Below, piece by piece: positions 24,159 through 32,228 of a stretch of 64,000 nucleotides of DNA. Below the pieces are notes generated by a model. The model was not told the origin of the DNA. It did no database searches and saw only the letters and a program-made list of their open reading frames with translations. Numbering within the stretch: the stretch's first letter is position 1; every line of letters begins with the position of its first letter. Source of the stretch: Bacteroidales bacterium (lineage in GTDB: Bacteria; Bacteroidota; Bacteroidia; Bacteroidales; Marinilabiliaceae); NCBI GenBank assembly GCA_017417385.1, contig JAFPZF010000003.1, forward strand, positions 1 through 64,000, written 5' to 3'. The translations under genes and the position numbers were made by a program.

Positions 24159-26474
24159 ATGCGACAAAATAAAGAGATTACAAAGTTTATGAAGGCGTTT
24201 CGGGGCATACTCGGGAGGCATATCGGGTGCGTATGGCTAACGTTGGTCGTCGTGCTGATGGGAGGCGTACAGCCGGTGCGAGGTCAGGGGATGATATCGG
24301 TGAAGTTCAAGACTGACGGCGTCACGTATGAGGTGACGTCGGAGAACAGTGTGCGGGTCACGTTCGTCGATGCGACGGACTCCGTAGCGATACCGGACAC
24401 GACAGGCAGTTTCAACGTCACGGAGATTTCGGAGGAAGCCTTCCGGTGGTGCAGCCAGATGAAGTACCTGAGCATACCGGCGTCGGTCAGTGACATAAAA
24501 GTAAACTTCGGCAGTGACCACGGGTACAAGTGCCTGGAGCGGGTAGAAGTCAGCGAGGCAAACCCGTCGTACAGCAGTATGGACGGTGTCCTCTTTGACA
24601 AGACCAGGAGCAGGATAATACTATATCCGAAGAGCAATCCGTCGGAGAGCTATGAGATACCGTCGAGCGTCGAGAGCATATCGGACGGAACCTTTGCGCT
24701 GTGCAAGTATCTGAAGAGCGTATCAGTCCCGAGCAGTGTCAAGCAGATCGGCATCGGGGCGTTTGGCCGTTGTGAGTCGCTGACAGAGATAAAGTTGCCA
24801 GAGGAGCTCAAGGAGTTGGCTGCCAATGCCTTTGAGGGTTGCACCAAGTTGACAGAAGTCGTAATTCCGGGAGGGGTGACACACATAGGTGCGGCGGCCT
24901 TCGGGCGGTGCAGTTCGCTAAAGACCGTAGTCCTCTCGGAGGGGATAAAGAGCATAGGCAAGGCGGCATTCGTCCAGTGCACGTCGCTTGACAGCCTCGT
25001 ATTGCCTAGCACATTGGCGTATATCGGAAGTGGTGCGTTCTGTGACTGCGATGCGCTGAAGAAGATGCGGTTGCCACGGGACCTCCAGAAGATAGACGAA
25101 GAGGCGATCAGCAAGTGCAGGAACCTCGTAGAGTTGACTGTAGATCCAGAGAACAAGTATTTCTTCCAGAAGGGCAGCGTCCTCTTCACGGCGGACACCA
25201 CGAACCTCATATTCTGTCCGAAGACGCGCGAGACCTTTGTCGTCTATCTACCGCAGAGAGTACGGACGTTGGCGCCGAGTGCGTTCTGGGCGTGTGAGGG
25301 GCTGATAGCGATAACGCTACCGAAGGGGCTTCACAGCATATCCGACCATTGTTTCAGTGGATGCGCGGGCTTACAGAAGATAGGCATGAGCGGGAACGTC
25401 ACGGAGATAGGTGCTGGGGCGTTTGAGGACTGCAGGCAGCTGACCCAGATAGCGTTGACCGACAGGGACACCGTCGTCTATGAGGGCGGACTCAACGGTC
25501 GGCCCATAATACTGCCGGAGGTCGAGACTGTCTCGGAGGGAGCGTTCAGCGGGTGCGAGTCGATAAGCGGGCTGATGTTGCCGGAGGGCATACGGGCGAT
25601 AGGAGACGGAGCCTTCAGCGGATGCACAGGACTAAAGAGCCTCTTCTTGCCGGACGGGCTAGAGACCATAGGATGGGAGGCGTTCAATGGGTGCATATCA
25701 CTAGAGAAAGTCGTCATACCGGAGACCGTCGAGAGCGTCGACTGGAAGTCGTTCAATGGCTGTTCGGGGCTAAAGAGCGTAGTCGTGCTTGACGGAGTGC
25801 AGGAGATAGGGATACAGGCCTTTGACGGGTGCACGGCGTTGCGGGACGTGAGGTTGCCGTCGAGCGTCACGTCGATAGGCGACTATGCGTTCAACAACTG
25901 CCAGTCGCTGGAGCAGCTGCAGCTACCGTCGGAGCTACGCATGATAAGTGCGGGAGTGTTCAAGGGTTGCCAGTTGCTGAAGCATATAGAGTTCCCGAAG
26001 CACGTAGGCGAGATCGGCGAGTCGGCATTCGAGAACTGTCGGCAGTTGAAGAATCTCGAGCTACCGGCTGGACTCTTCTCGATAGACAAGAATGCGTTCA
26101 AGGGGTGCGAGAAGTTGACCCAGGTCGTGATGCCGAGGGGAGTCATCAGGATACCGGACGGTGCTTTTGCGCAGTGCTTCAGCCTTGAGAGGGTGACGCT
26201 GAGCGACCAGACCGTAGCCGTCCTACAGGATGCGTTCAGGGCTTGCAAGAGCCTTCAGCAGATAGTCTTGCCGGCATCGTTGACCACGCTTGGCAGTTAC
26301 GCATTTGACGAGTGCGACGCTCTAAGGACAATCTTGTGCAGGGCGAAGAAGCCGATGACGATCGGTCGCGAGTCGATACCAGTGACGACGTGGGTCCTCG
26401 TCGACAAGCTCGTCAGGAAAGACTACAGGGCGGCATGGGGTGCGAAGGTAAAGATAGACACATATAGGAAGTAG
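24159..26474 (+). CDS. BspA-like leucine-rich repeat surface protein
   Basis: A 771-residue protein built from about 23-residue LRR units of the BspA/Treponema type. The repeating pattern is roughly I-G-x-x-A-F-x-x-C-x-x-L-x-x-I-x-L-P, for example IGAAAFGRCSSLKTVVL and IGDGAFSGCTGLKSLFL. A hydrophobic N-terminus (about residues 22-43, WLTLVVVLMGGVQPVRGQG) looks like a signal peptide after a basic start. Such proteins are surface adhesins or binding proteins in oral and gut bacteria. No C-terminal sorting domain is obvious; the protein ends VKIDTYRK. It is first in a tight run with rimM (12 bases downstream) and an esterase. Element B lies just upstream. Ligand unknown. Confidence 0.85.
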   Translation: MRQNKEITKFMKAFRGILGRHIGCVWLTLVVVLMGGVQPVRGQGMISVKFKTDGVTYEVTSENSVRVTFVDATDSVAIPDTTGSFNVTEISEEAFRWCSQMKYLSIPASVSDIKVNFGSDHGYKCLERVEVSEANPSYSSMDGVLFDKTRSRIILYPKSNPSESYEIPSSVESISDGTFALCKYLKSVSVPSSVKQIGIGAFGRCESLTEIKLPEELKELAANAFEGCTKLTEVVIPGGVTHIGAAAFGRCSSLKTVVLSEGIKSIGKAAFVQCTSLDSLVLPSTLAYIGSGAFCDCDALKKMRLPRDLQKIDEEAISKCRNLVELTVDPENKYFFQKGSVLFTADTTNLIFCPKTRETFVVYLPQRVRTLAPSAFWACEGLIAITLPKGLHSISDHCFSGCAGLQKIGMSGNVTEIGAGAFEDCRQLTQIALTDRDTVVYEGGLNGRPIILPEVETVSEGAFSGCESISGLMLPEGIRAIGDGAFSGCTGLKSLFLPDGLETIGWEAFNGCISLEKVVIPETVESVDWKSFNGCSGLKSVVVLDGVQEIGIQAFDGCTALRDVRLPSSVTSIGDYAFNNCQSLEQLQLPSELRMISAGVFKGCQLLKHIEFPKHVGEIGESAFENCRQLKNLELPAGLFSIDKNAFKGCEKLTQVVMPRGVIRIPDGAFAQCFSLERVTLSDQTVAVLQDAFRACKSLQQIVLPASLTTLGSYAFDECDALRTILCRAKKPMTIGRESIPVTTWVLVDKLVRKDYRAAWGAKVKIDTYRK

Positions 26475-26486
26475 CGAAGAAGCGAG

Positions 26487-27074
26487 ATGAAGGAAGAGGA
26501 GAGGCCAGTGTTGCCGTCGATAATAGACCAGAGCGGGGAAGAGGCTGGGGAGTTCGTCTCAGTCGGAACAATCACGAAAGTCGAGGGAGGACGTGAGCTA
26601 CTCGTCAAGATGGGGAGTGACACAGACTACACATTAGTCGGGGAGCAGTATATGCTGACCGAGATAGATGGAGGGATAGTGCCGCTGGAGATAAAGAGCG
26701 TCGTCCAGAGAGGAAGTCGGCAGTTCGTCGTCAGCCTCAGGCATCATAGCGAGGAGCATCTACTCCAGGCGTTCGTCGGCTGCAAAGTCATGATGGCCGT
26801 TGACGAAGACGAGGAGGACGGAGAAGAGGGAGAGTTTAGTGGGCTGATAGGGTTCACGCTAGTAGATGTCGCGAAGGGCGAGATAGGCGAGATAGTAGAT
26901 GTCGATGACAGGGTGGCGGCGAATCCGTTGCTAGTCGTCGAGCGGGAAGATGGCGAGGAGTTGTTAGTGCCGGCTGCGGACGAGTTCGTTGTCTCGATAG
27001 ACGAGGAGGGGCAGACCATAACGATGGAGATCCCCGAAGGACTGCTAGACATAGACGCTGTCGAAGAAGTATGA
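26487..27074 (+). CDS. rimM: Ribosome maturation factor RimM
   Basis: A 195-residue 16S rRNA-processing factor acting on the 30S head. The C-terminal PRC-barrel half is convincing (GFTLVDVAKGEIGEIVDVDD, DGEELLVPAADEFVVSI, then MEIPEGLLDI). The N-terminal half begins FVSVGTITKVEGGRELLVKM, where relatives usually have a KPHG(I)xGE motif, so that part has diverged. An acidic patch (DEDEEDGEEGE, about 112-122) sits between the domains. It starts 12 bases after the LRR gene and overlaps the esterase by 4 bases (ATGA). An LRR surface protein and an esterase are unusual partners for rimM. Confidence 0.82.
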   Translation: MKEEERPVLPSIIDQSGEEAGEFVSVGTITKVEGGRELLVKMGSDTDYTLVGEQYMLTEIDGGIVPLEIKSVVQRGSRQFVVSLRHHSEEHLLQAFVGCKVMMAVDEDEEDGEEGEFSGLIGFTLVDVAKGEIGEIVDVDDRVAANPLLVVEREDGEELLVPAADEFVVSIDEEGQTITMEIPEGLLDIDAVEEV

Positions 27075-27949
27075 GAATCAGATTGTTGACATTTTTACTG
27101 TTCCTCGGGATAGGAGTAGGGTCGGAGGCGAGGCAGCGGCCAGTCAGCGTCATAATCGTCGCTGGGCAGTCGAATGCAGACGGGCGAGTCGCCAGTTCGC
27201 TACCACCAACCATCATGAAGCGCGGTTATCAGCATTGCTGGTGGTCGTATGGCAGTGACACAGTCTCGGGAGGCGGAACGTTCGAGAGATATTGGCCACG
27301 TGTCGAGAAGCAGGAGCAGAAAGGCAAGTGGGGATTTGATGCCATCGTGTATTTCGAGATAGACTGGCATATACGGCGGGACTTCTACGTCATCAAGGAG
27401 ACCCTTGGCGGGACGGCGATAGACACCACATGCGTCAGCAACAACAAGATGTATTGGAGTGCGTCGGAGGAGTACCTGTCGAGGACGGCTGCTGCGGACA
27501 AAGGCGGGAAGTCGTTGCTAAAGGCGTTCACCGAGAACATAGGGGCGTGTATAGACAACGAGCTGTCGAAGAAGCCCGAGGGGTATCAGATAAAAGCCTT
27601 CATCTGGCATCAGGGGGAGAGTGACAGGACGGCTGCAGGGCGATATTACGATAACCTCAAGGCCGTCGTCGAGTACGTCAGGAATTACCTAGTAGAGAAG
27701 ACCGGGGACGAGAGCTACAGGAGACTGCCCTTCATCTGCGGGACATTTGCGGCCGACAGTCGACAGCGTAGCCAGGGAGTCGTCGATGCGATGGAGAGGC
27801 TGGAGAGGGAGGACAAGAATTTCCATGTCGTCGATGCGAGCGACCTCACATTACAGGAGGACAAGATACACTTTGACGCGAATGGGGCGAGGAAGTTGGG
27901 GAAGAGAGTGTATAGGAAGCTGAGGAGAGTTGCGGGGAGGATAAGGTAG
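27071..27949 (+). CDS. SASA/CE6-type carbohydrate acetylesterase
   Basis: A 292-residue exported hydrolase. The signal peptide (MRIRLLTFLLFLGIGVGSEA) is followed by the SGNH-like catalytic set of the sialate O-acetylesterase/acetylxylan esterase family: the serine in IIVAGQSNADGR (Ser34), the WHQGESD block (about 184-190) and the Asp-x-x-His pair in DKIHFDANG (about 265). It removes acetyl groups from polysaccharides, which would fit the pectin- and side-chain-cleaving enzymes nearby. It overlaps rimM by 4 bases and is translationally coupled to it. Exact substrate unknown. Confidence 0.8.
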   Translation: MRIRLLTFLLFLGIGVGSEARQRPVSVIIVAGQSNADGRVASSLPPTIMKRGYQHCWWSYGSDTVSGGGTFERYWPRVEKQEQKGKWGFDAIVYFEIDWHIRRDFYVIKETLGGTAIDTTCVSNNKMYWSASEEYLSRTAAADKGGKSLLKAFTENIGACIDNELSKKPEGYQIKAFIWHQGESDRTAAGRYYDNLKAVVEYVRNYLVEKTGDESYRRLPFICGTFAADSRQRSQGVVDAMERLEREDKNFHVVDASDLTLQEDKIHFDANGARKLGKRVYRKLRRVAGRIR

Positions 27950-27950
27950 A

Positions 27951-27981
27951 TTTGCCTTTTGCGATTTAATCACTATTTTTG
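27951..27981 (+). promoter_or_regulatory. Promoter of the rhamnosidase gene
   Basis: TTTG (27951-27954), 19 bases, then TATTTTTG (27974-27981) match the Bacteroidota pattern. Transcription would start near 27988, giving a leader of about 185 bases in which I recognise no riboswitch. A TTTG at 27958-27961 is an alternative partner. Confidence 0.6.
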
Positions 27982-28173
27982 TCAAAGATTCACAGCTTGG
28001 TTGTCGGGAAACATGCGCCGTCAAGGAGGTTTCAGACGATCAAGACGAGTCTTTTTTGTATTAATCTCAGATATAGATAGAAAACAAGACCAGTGTGCGT
28101 GATAAGAAGTCGGGATATAATCATTTCAGCATACAGAGAGAATAGCTCAAAAAGATAGATATAACCAAGAGGT

Positions 28174-30591
28174 ATGAAGAGAAAAAGAATCACAGAGATA
28201 GCGGTCGTCATAGTAGCATTGTTCTTCAGTGCATGGGCAAGTGCGGTGGATAAGACAGGGCAGACAGAGGGCGAACCATTTGCCGGGGCGAAGTGGATAG
28301 CGATGGAGGAGGACAGCACAATACTCTTTCCGCACATACACCTCCTGAAGAAGAAGAGCGAGAAAGGGAAGAGCCTGAAGCAGTATCGGTTGCCAGTGCT
28401 GGAGCGGCAGTTCAAGTTGAACAAGGGCGAGATAAAGAGGGCGACGGCGGCGGTCTGCGGAATGGGGCAGTATGAGCTATTCGTCAATGGCGAGAAGGTC
28501 GGGAAGAACTTCCTTGACCCAGGGTGGACCATGTATAATAAGCGATTGCTGTACAACGAGTTTGACGTGACCGACATGCTGAGGGAGGCAAAGGGGAGGA
28601 ACGTGACGATAAGAGTGATGATCGGAGGGGGAATGTATGACATACCGACCGAGGGGTATCATAAGTTTGCAGGGTCTTGTGGTGCGCCGAAGATGATAAT
28701 GGCGATGACAATAGAGTATAAGAACGGGAAGAAGCAGACAATAGTCAGCGATGAGGCGTGGACTGCAGAGGAGAGCCCCATAAAGTACAGCAGCATCTTC
28801 GGAGGGGAGAGCTATGACGCGACGTATGAGGGGCGGAAGAGACCAGTTGTCATCACGAGACCACAGTGGGAGGCGCAGATAGACAAGCAGGAGGAGCATA
28901 CGAGACTGACAGTCAAGAAAGAGCTCCCGATGAGGAAGATAGAGGGGAGCAACATATATGACATGGGGCAGAACTGCTCAGGGATAGTAAGACTGACCGT
29001 CAGGGGAAAGAAGGGCAGTCGGGTCATCATGAAGCCGGCGGAGATATTGAAAGACGGGGCAGTCTATCAGAGGTGCATGCCAGGATATACATGGACGTAC
29101 ACCATAGGCGGGGGAAAGAAGGGGAAGAAGGGAGAGACGTGGCAGCCACAGTTCACGTATACAGGGTTCAGATATGTAGAAGTAGTCACGGAGGGCGAGG
29201 TAGAGAATATAGAGTTGACGGGGCTACACACGTCAGCGGCAGTCGAGGAGGCGGGTAGCTTCGAGAGTTCCGACACGCTCCTCAACCAGATATACACCCT
29301 CATAGACTGGGCTATCAGCAGTAACCTTGCGAGCATCACGACAGACTGTCCGACGAGAGAGAAACTCGGATGGCAGGAGCAGAATCACCTGATGGGTTTC
29401 TCCATGATGTACAGGTATGACGTCAGGGAGCTTATGAACAAGATAGCCGATGATCTTGCGGACTCGCAGCACGAGGACGGTGCGATACCGACAATAGCGC
29501 CAGAGTACACAGTCTTTGCGGCCGGGAGTGGATTTGAGGACACGCCGGAGTGGGGGGCGTCGTTCATACTCTGCCCGTACTACACATACGTTTGGTATGG
29601 TGACGACACAGCCATGAGGAAACATTACGGGGCGATGGAGAAGTACATGGCGTACTTAGAGAGTCGTTCGAAGGACGGGATCCTCGACTACGGACTCGGC
29701 GACTGGTTCGATATAGGGCCGAAGAGACCGGGAGTCGCACAGCTCACGTCCGTAGCCTTGACAGCGACGGCCATGTATTATTATGAGTTGACGACCATGA
29801 GCGAGATAGCGAAGATATTGGGCAAGGAGGCGGACGCCGAGAAGTATCGGAAGACGGGGGAGGAAGTGAAGAAGGCGTATAATGCGAAGTTCTGGAACGA
29901 GGAGAGAGGGCAGTATGAGAACGGCAGCCAGACGGCGACAGCGATGACGCTATACATGAGACTATGCGACGGGGAAGAGTGGAAGAAGGGAGAGAAAGAG
30001 GGGGAGAACATGAAAGGGCGACGCGAGAGAGTGTTGAAGAGCCTCGTCGGGGAGATAGAGAGCAGGACAGACACGGCGAAGGCTGGGCAGGCGATAGTGA
30101 CGGCTGGGGACGTCGGGTACAGATACGTATTGCAGGCACTGCGCGAGGGAGGACAGGACGAGACCATCTGGAGGATGAACAGGAGGGACGACATACCCGG
30201 ATATGCGTATCAGCTACGTAAGGGGGCGACAGCGTTGACAGAGAGTTGGCAGGCGTATGACAACGTCTCGAACAACCATCTCATGCTCGGGCACCTGATG
30301 GAGTGGATATTCCAGTCGCCGGGCGGGATAAGACAGGCCGAGGGAAGTGTCGGGTGGAAAGAGATAGTCATAGAGCCGCAGATGGTCGGGAACATGACAT
30401 GGGCGAAGGCAAGGCATAGGACGCCGAGAGGAGAAGTAGAGTGCAAGTGGGAGGCGAGCGAGGACAGGAAGACGTGGCGAGTCGAGGTAAGAGTGCCGGA
30501 AGGCAGCGAGGCGGAGGTCAGGACTCCGGACGGAAAGAGCAGGAGAGTAGGGGGAGGGGAGTATACCTTTGTGTCTTGGAGGAAACGATAA
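28174..30591 (+). CDS. GH78 alpha-L-rhamnosidase
   Basis: An 805-residue exported enzyme that releases terminal L-rhamnose from pectic and other polysaccharides. A signal peptide (about 1-23) is followed by N-terminal beta domains (GQYELFVNGEKVGKNFLDPG, about 95-115) and the (alpha/alpha)6 catalytic barrel with TTDCPTREKLGWQEQ (acid cluster about 391-397) and TALTESWQAYD (glutamate about 688). A C-terminal beta domain carries the family's PRGEVECKWE. The length is typical. Rhamnose is common in rhamnogalacturonan I and II, so the enzyme fits with GH28 and GH35 in this window. Hairpin element C begins 16 bases after the stop. Confidence 0.92.
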   Translation: MKRKRITEIAVVIVALFFSAWASAVDKTGQTEGEPFAGAKWIAMEEDSTILFPHIHLLKKKSEKGKSLKQYRLPVLERQFKLNKGEIKRATAAVCGMGQYELFVNGEKVGKNFLDPGWTMYNKRLLYNEFDVTDMLREAKGRNVTIRVMIGGGMYDIPTEGYHKFAGSCGAPKMIMAMTIEYKNGKKQTIVSDEAWTAEESPIKYSSIFGGESYDATYEGRKRPVVITRPQWEAQIDKQEEHTRLTVKKELPMRKIEGSNIYDMGQNCSGIVRLTVRGKKGSRVIMKPAEILKDGAVYQRCMPGYTWTYTIGGGKKGKKGETWQPQFTYTGFRYVEVVTEGEVENIELTGLHTSAAVEEAGSFESSDTLLNQIYTLIDWAISSNLASITTDCPTREKLGWQEQNHLMGFSMMYRYDVRELMNKIADDLADSQHEDGAIPTIAPEYTVFAAGSGFEDTPEWGASFILCPYYTYVWYGDDTAMRKHYGAMEKYMAYLESRSKDGILDYGLGDWFDIGPKRPGVAQLTSVALTATAMYYYELTTMSEIAKILGKEADAEKYRKTGEEVKKAYNAKFWNEERGQYENGSQTATAMTLYMRLCDGEEWKKGEKEGENMKGRRERVLKSLVGEIESRTDTAKAGQAIVTAGDVGYRYVLQALREGGQDETIWRMNRRDDIPGYAYQLRKGATALTESWQAYDNVSNNHLMLGHLMEWIFQSPGGIRQAEGSVGWKEIVIEPQMVGNMTWAKARHRTPRGEVECKWEASEDRKTWRVEVRVPEGSEAEVRTPDGKSRRVGGGEYTFVSWRKR

Positions 30592-30606
30592 TAGGTGAGC
30601 AAGTGA

Positions 30607-30938
30607 GGTAACTTCTATAAATTGCTTTTTCGGTGTTGACTGTGTCTTCATTCCTCACGCTCGGCATAACGAGCAAGCTCGTTCTGCACTTGCTTAATCG
30701 GAATGTTGCATTCAACTTTGAAATCCTCATTTAGCTGCGCTGACCTTTCTCACGCTCGGCAATTGGAGCAAGCTCCATTGCGCTCGCTTAATCGAAAGGT
30801 TTCCTCCAGTAAACTCCGGTGTTCAAAGTCTCATGCGCCTTGGCTCCGGCCTCATGTGCTTTCGCTCGGAAATAGGAGCAAGCTCCATTTTCTCTCGCTT
30901 GATCGCACAAGTGAAAAATCTAATTTCTAGAACTTCCC
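30607..30938. repeat. Hairpin element C with inverted ends and three hairpins
   Basis: The ends GGTAACTTCTATAAATT and AATTTCTAGAACTTCCC pair at 14 of 17 positions. Inside are: hairpin C1 (30649-30705, CATTCC/GGAATG, inner AACGAGCAAGCTCGTT); the stem ACTTTGAA/TTCAAAGT (30715-30722 with 30822-30829) enclosing C2 (30743-30800, ACCTTTC/GAAAGGT, inner GGAGCAAGCTCC); and a degenerate C3 (30855-30909, TGTGC/GCACA, inner GGAGCAAGCTCC). No gene is present between 30592 and 31017. Confidence 0.85.
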
Positions 30939-31017
30939 TTAAAAATATGGTATAGAGGGACAGGGAAAGTAAAAAGTTCGTATAATTGCAAGAGAAGAGG
31001 TCGGTAGACAGAAGGAG

Positions 31018-31551
31018 ATGAACATATTAGTCTTGTCGGGGAGTCCGAGGAAGGGCGGAAATACAGATATGATGGTCGAGGCATTCGTCAGGGGTGCGTC
31101 GGAGAAGCACAGAGTAGAAGTCGTCTCAGTGCGGGAGTACAGGGTGAATCCGTGTAAAGGGTGCAACGTGTGCTTCGGGCGAGAAGACCATGAGTGCTGC
31201 CAGGACGACGACATGGCGAGAGTGTATCAGAAGATGGCGGAAGCCGATATGCTCGTGGTCGCGTCGCCAGTGTATTTTTATGGCCTCAGTGCGCAGTTGA
31301 AAGCCGTCGTCGACAGATTCCACAACCCGATAAGGGACACCTTCCATATCAAGAAGATGGCGTTGCTTCTCGTCGGGGCGGCAACCTTACCCGAGCTCTT
31401 CGACAGCATACTGGCGGAGTACAGACTATGCCTCAACTTCTTCAAGATAGAAGACATGGGGAGAGTCCTAGCATACGGGGCGAAGGAGAAGGGCGACGTT
31501 GCGAAAGGCGATGCGCTGAAGGAGGCGTATGAACTAGGCAAGAGACTGTAG
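31018..31551 (+). CDS. NADPH-dependent FMN reductase/flavodoxin-fold oxidoreductase
   Basis: A 177-residue cytoplasmic flavoprotein. The start MNILVLSGSPRKGGNTDMM is the phosphate-binding loop of the family. A Cys cluster follows (CKGCNVCFGREDHECCQDDD, about 46-65), then the PVYFYGLSAQLKAVVDRF block (about 84-101) that closes the FMN site. It resembles the iron-sulfur flavoprotein/NAD(P)H-dependent oxidoreductase group, in which the cysteines may hold a cluster or simply be conserved. The next gene starts 11 bases on, so they are probably one operon. Substrate unknown; detoxification or redox balance are possibilities. Confidence 0.85.
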   Translation: MNILVLSGSPRKGGNTDMMVEAFVRGASEKHRVEVVSVREYRVNPCKGCNVCFGREDHECCQDDDMARVYQKMAEADMLVVASPVYFYGLSAQLKAVVDRFHNPIRDTFHIKKMALLLVGAATLPELFDSILAEYRLCLNFFKIEDMGRVLAYGAKEKGDVAKGDALKEAYELGKRL

Positions 31552-31562
31552 GGGGAGGGAAG

Positions 31563-32183
31563 ATGAAGAGAGAAGTAAAGCCAGAGGAGACGAGCAGGGC
31601 GCAGTCGTATGGGCTATGGATGACGTCGCCGATGCCGATGGTGACGATCACCAAGACATTTGACGTCTCGAACCTATACAAGGTGAGCAGGCGGAGAGGA
31701 GTGAAGTTCAACATGTTGCTATGCTGGTGCATAGTGCAGGCGGCGAGTGAGGTAGAGGAGTTCTACACAGTGCCTGAGGGAGGAAAGTTGTACAGATATG
31801 ACAAGTTGGCGGTTGACGTGATAGTCGTGAGCGAGGCTGGGAGGCTGACATTCTGCGACATACCCTATACTAACACTATTGAAGAGTTCAACGGCGAGTA
31901 TGAGAGACGCACGAGGAAGAGCATAGAGACAGGGGAGTTCATAAGCGAGGAGGGGGCGATGGTCATAGGCACGTCTGCCATAGTCGGGACAGAGATAGAC
32001 AGCATAACGAACCAGTACACAGACAAGTTCTGCAATCCGATGGTGATGTGGGGCAAGTACAGGAAGAGTTGGCTGAAGGTGACGTTGCCGATATCCTTTC
32101 AGTTCCACCACGTGCAGATGGACGGGGGACATGCGGTGAGGTTTCTGGAGGTATTGCAGAGGAAGATGAGGGAGGCAAGGTGA
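31563..32183 (+). CDS. Chloramphenicol-acetyltransferase-like protein
   Basis: A 206-residue member of the trimeric CAT fold. The catalytic-histidine motif of the family is present (FQFHHVQMDGGHAVRF, His about 182). Near the start RAQSYGLWMTSPMPMVTITKTFDVSNLY and VKFNMLLCWCIVQA follow the usual CAT layout, and YTDKFCNPMVMWGKY precedes the active site. Many Bacteroidota carry such CAT-like genes of unknown acceptor, so resistance to chloramphenicol must not be assumed. It is 11 bases after the FMN reductase. A solo right end of the hairpin elements follows the stop codon. Confidence 0.82.
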   Translation: MKREVKPEETSRAQSYGLWMTSPMPMVTITKTFDVSNLYKVSRRRGVKFNMLLCWCIVQAASEVEEFYTVPEGGKLYRYDKLAVDVIVVSEAGRLTFCDIPYTNTIEEFNGEYERRTRKSIETGEFISEEGAMVIGTSAIVGTEIDSITNQYTDKFCNPMVMWGKYRKSWLKVTLPISFQFHHVQMDGGHAVRFLEVLQRKMREAR

Positions 32184-32184
32184 T

Positions 32185-32210
32185 GAAAAATCTAATTTCT
32201 ATAAAGCCCC
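32185..32210. repeat. Solo right end of the hairpin element family
   Basis: AAAAATCTAATTTCTATAAAG then CCCC, matching the right ends of elements B and C, with no left end or inner hairpin nearby. It sits in the short gap before the GH35 gene. Confidence 0.6.
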
Positions 32211-32228
32211 TATAACAAGAAGAAAAAT

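Noticed and set aside
31563-32183. Calling the CAT-like gene a chloramphenicol resistance gene
   Set aside because: Only the fold and the HHVQMDG motif are supported. Many CAT-like proteins of this phylum have unknown acceptors.
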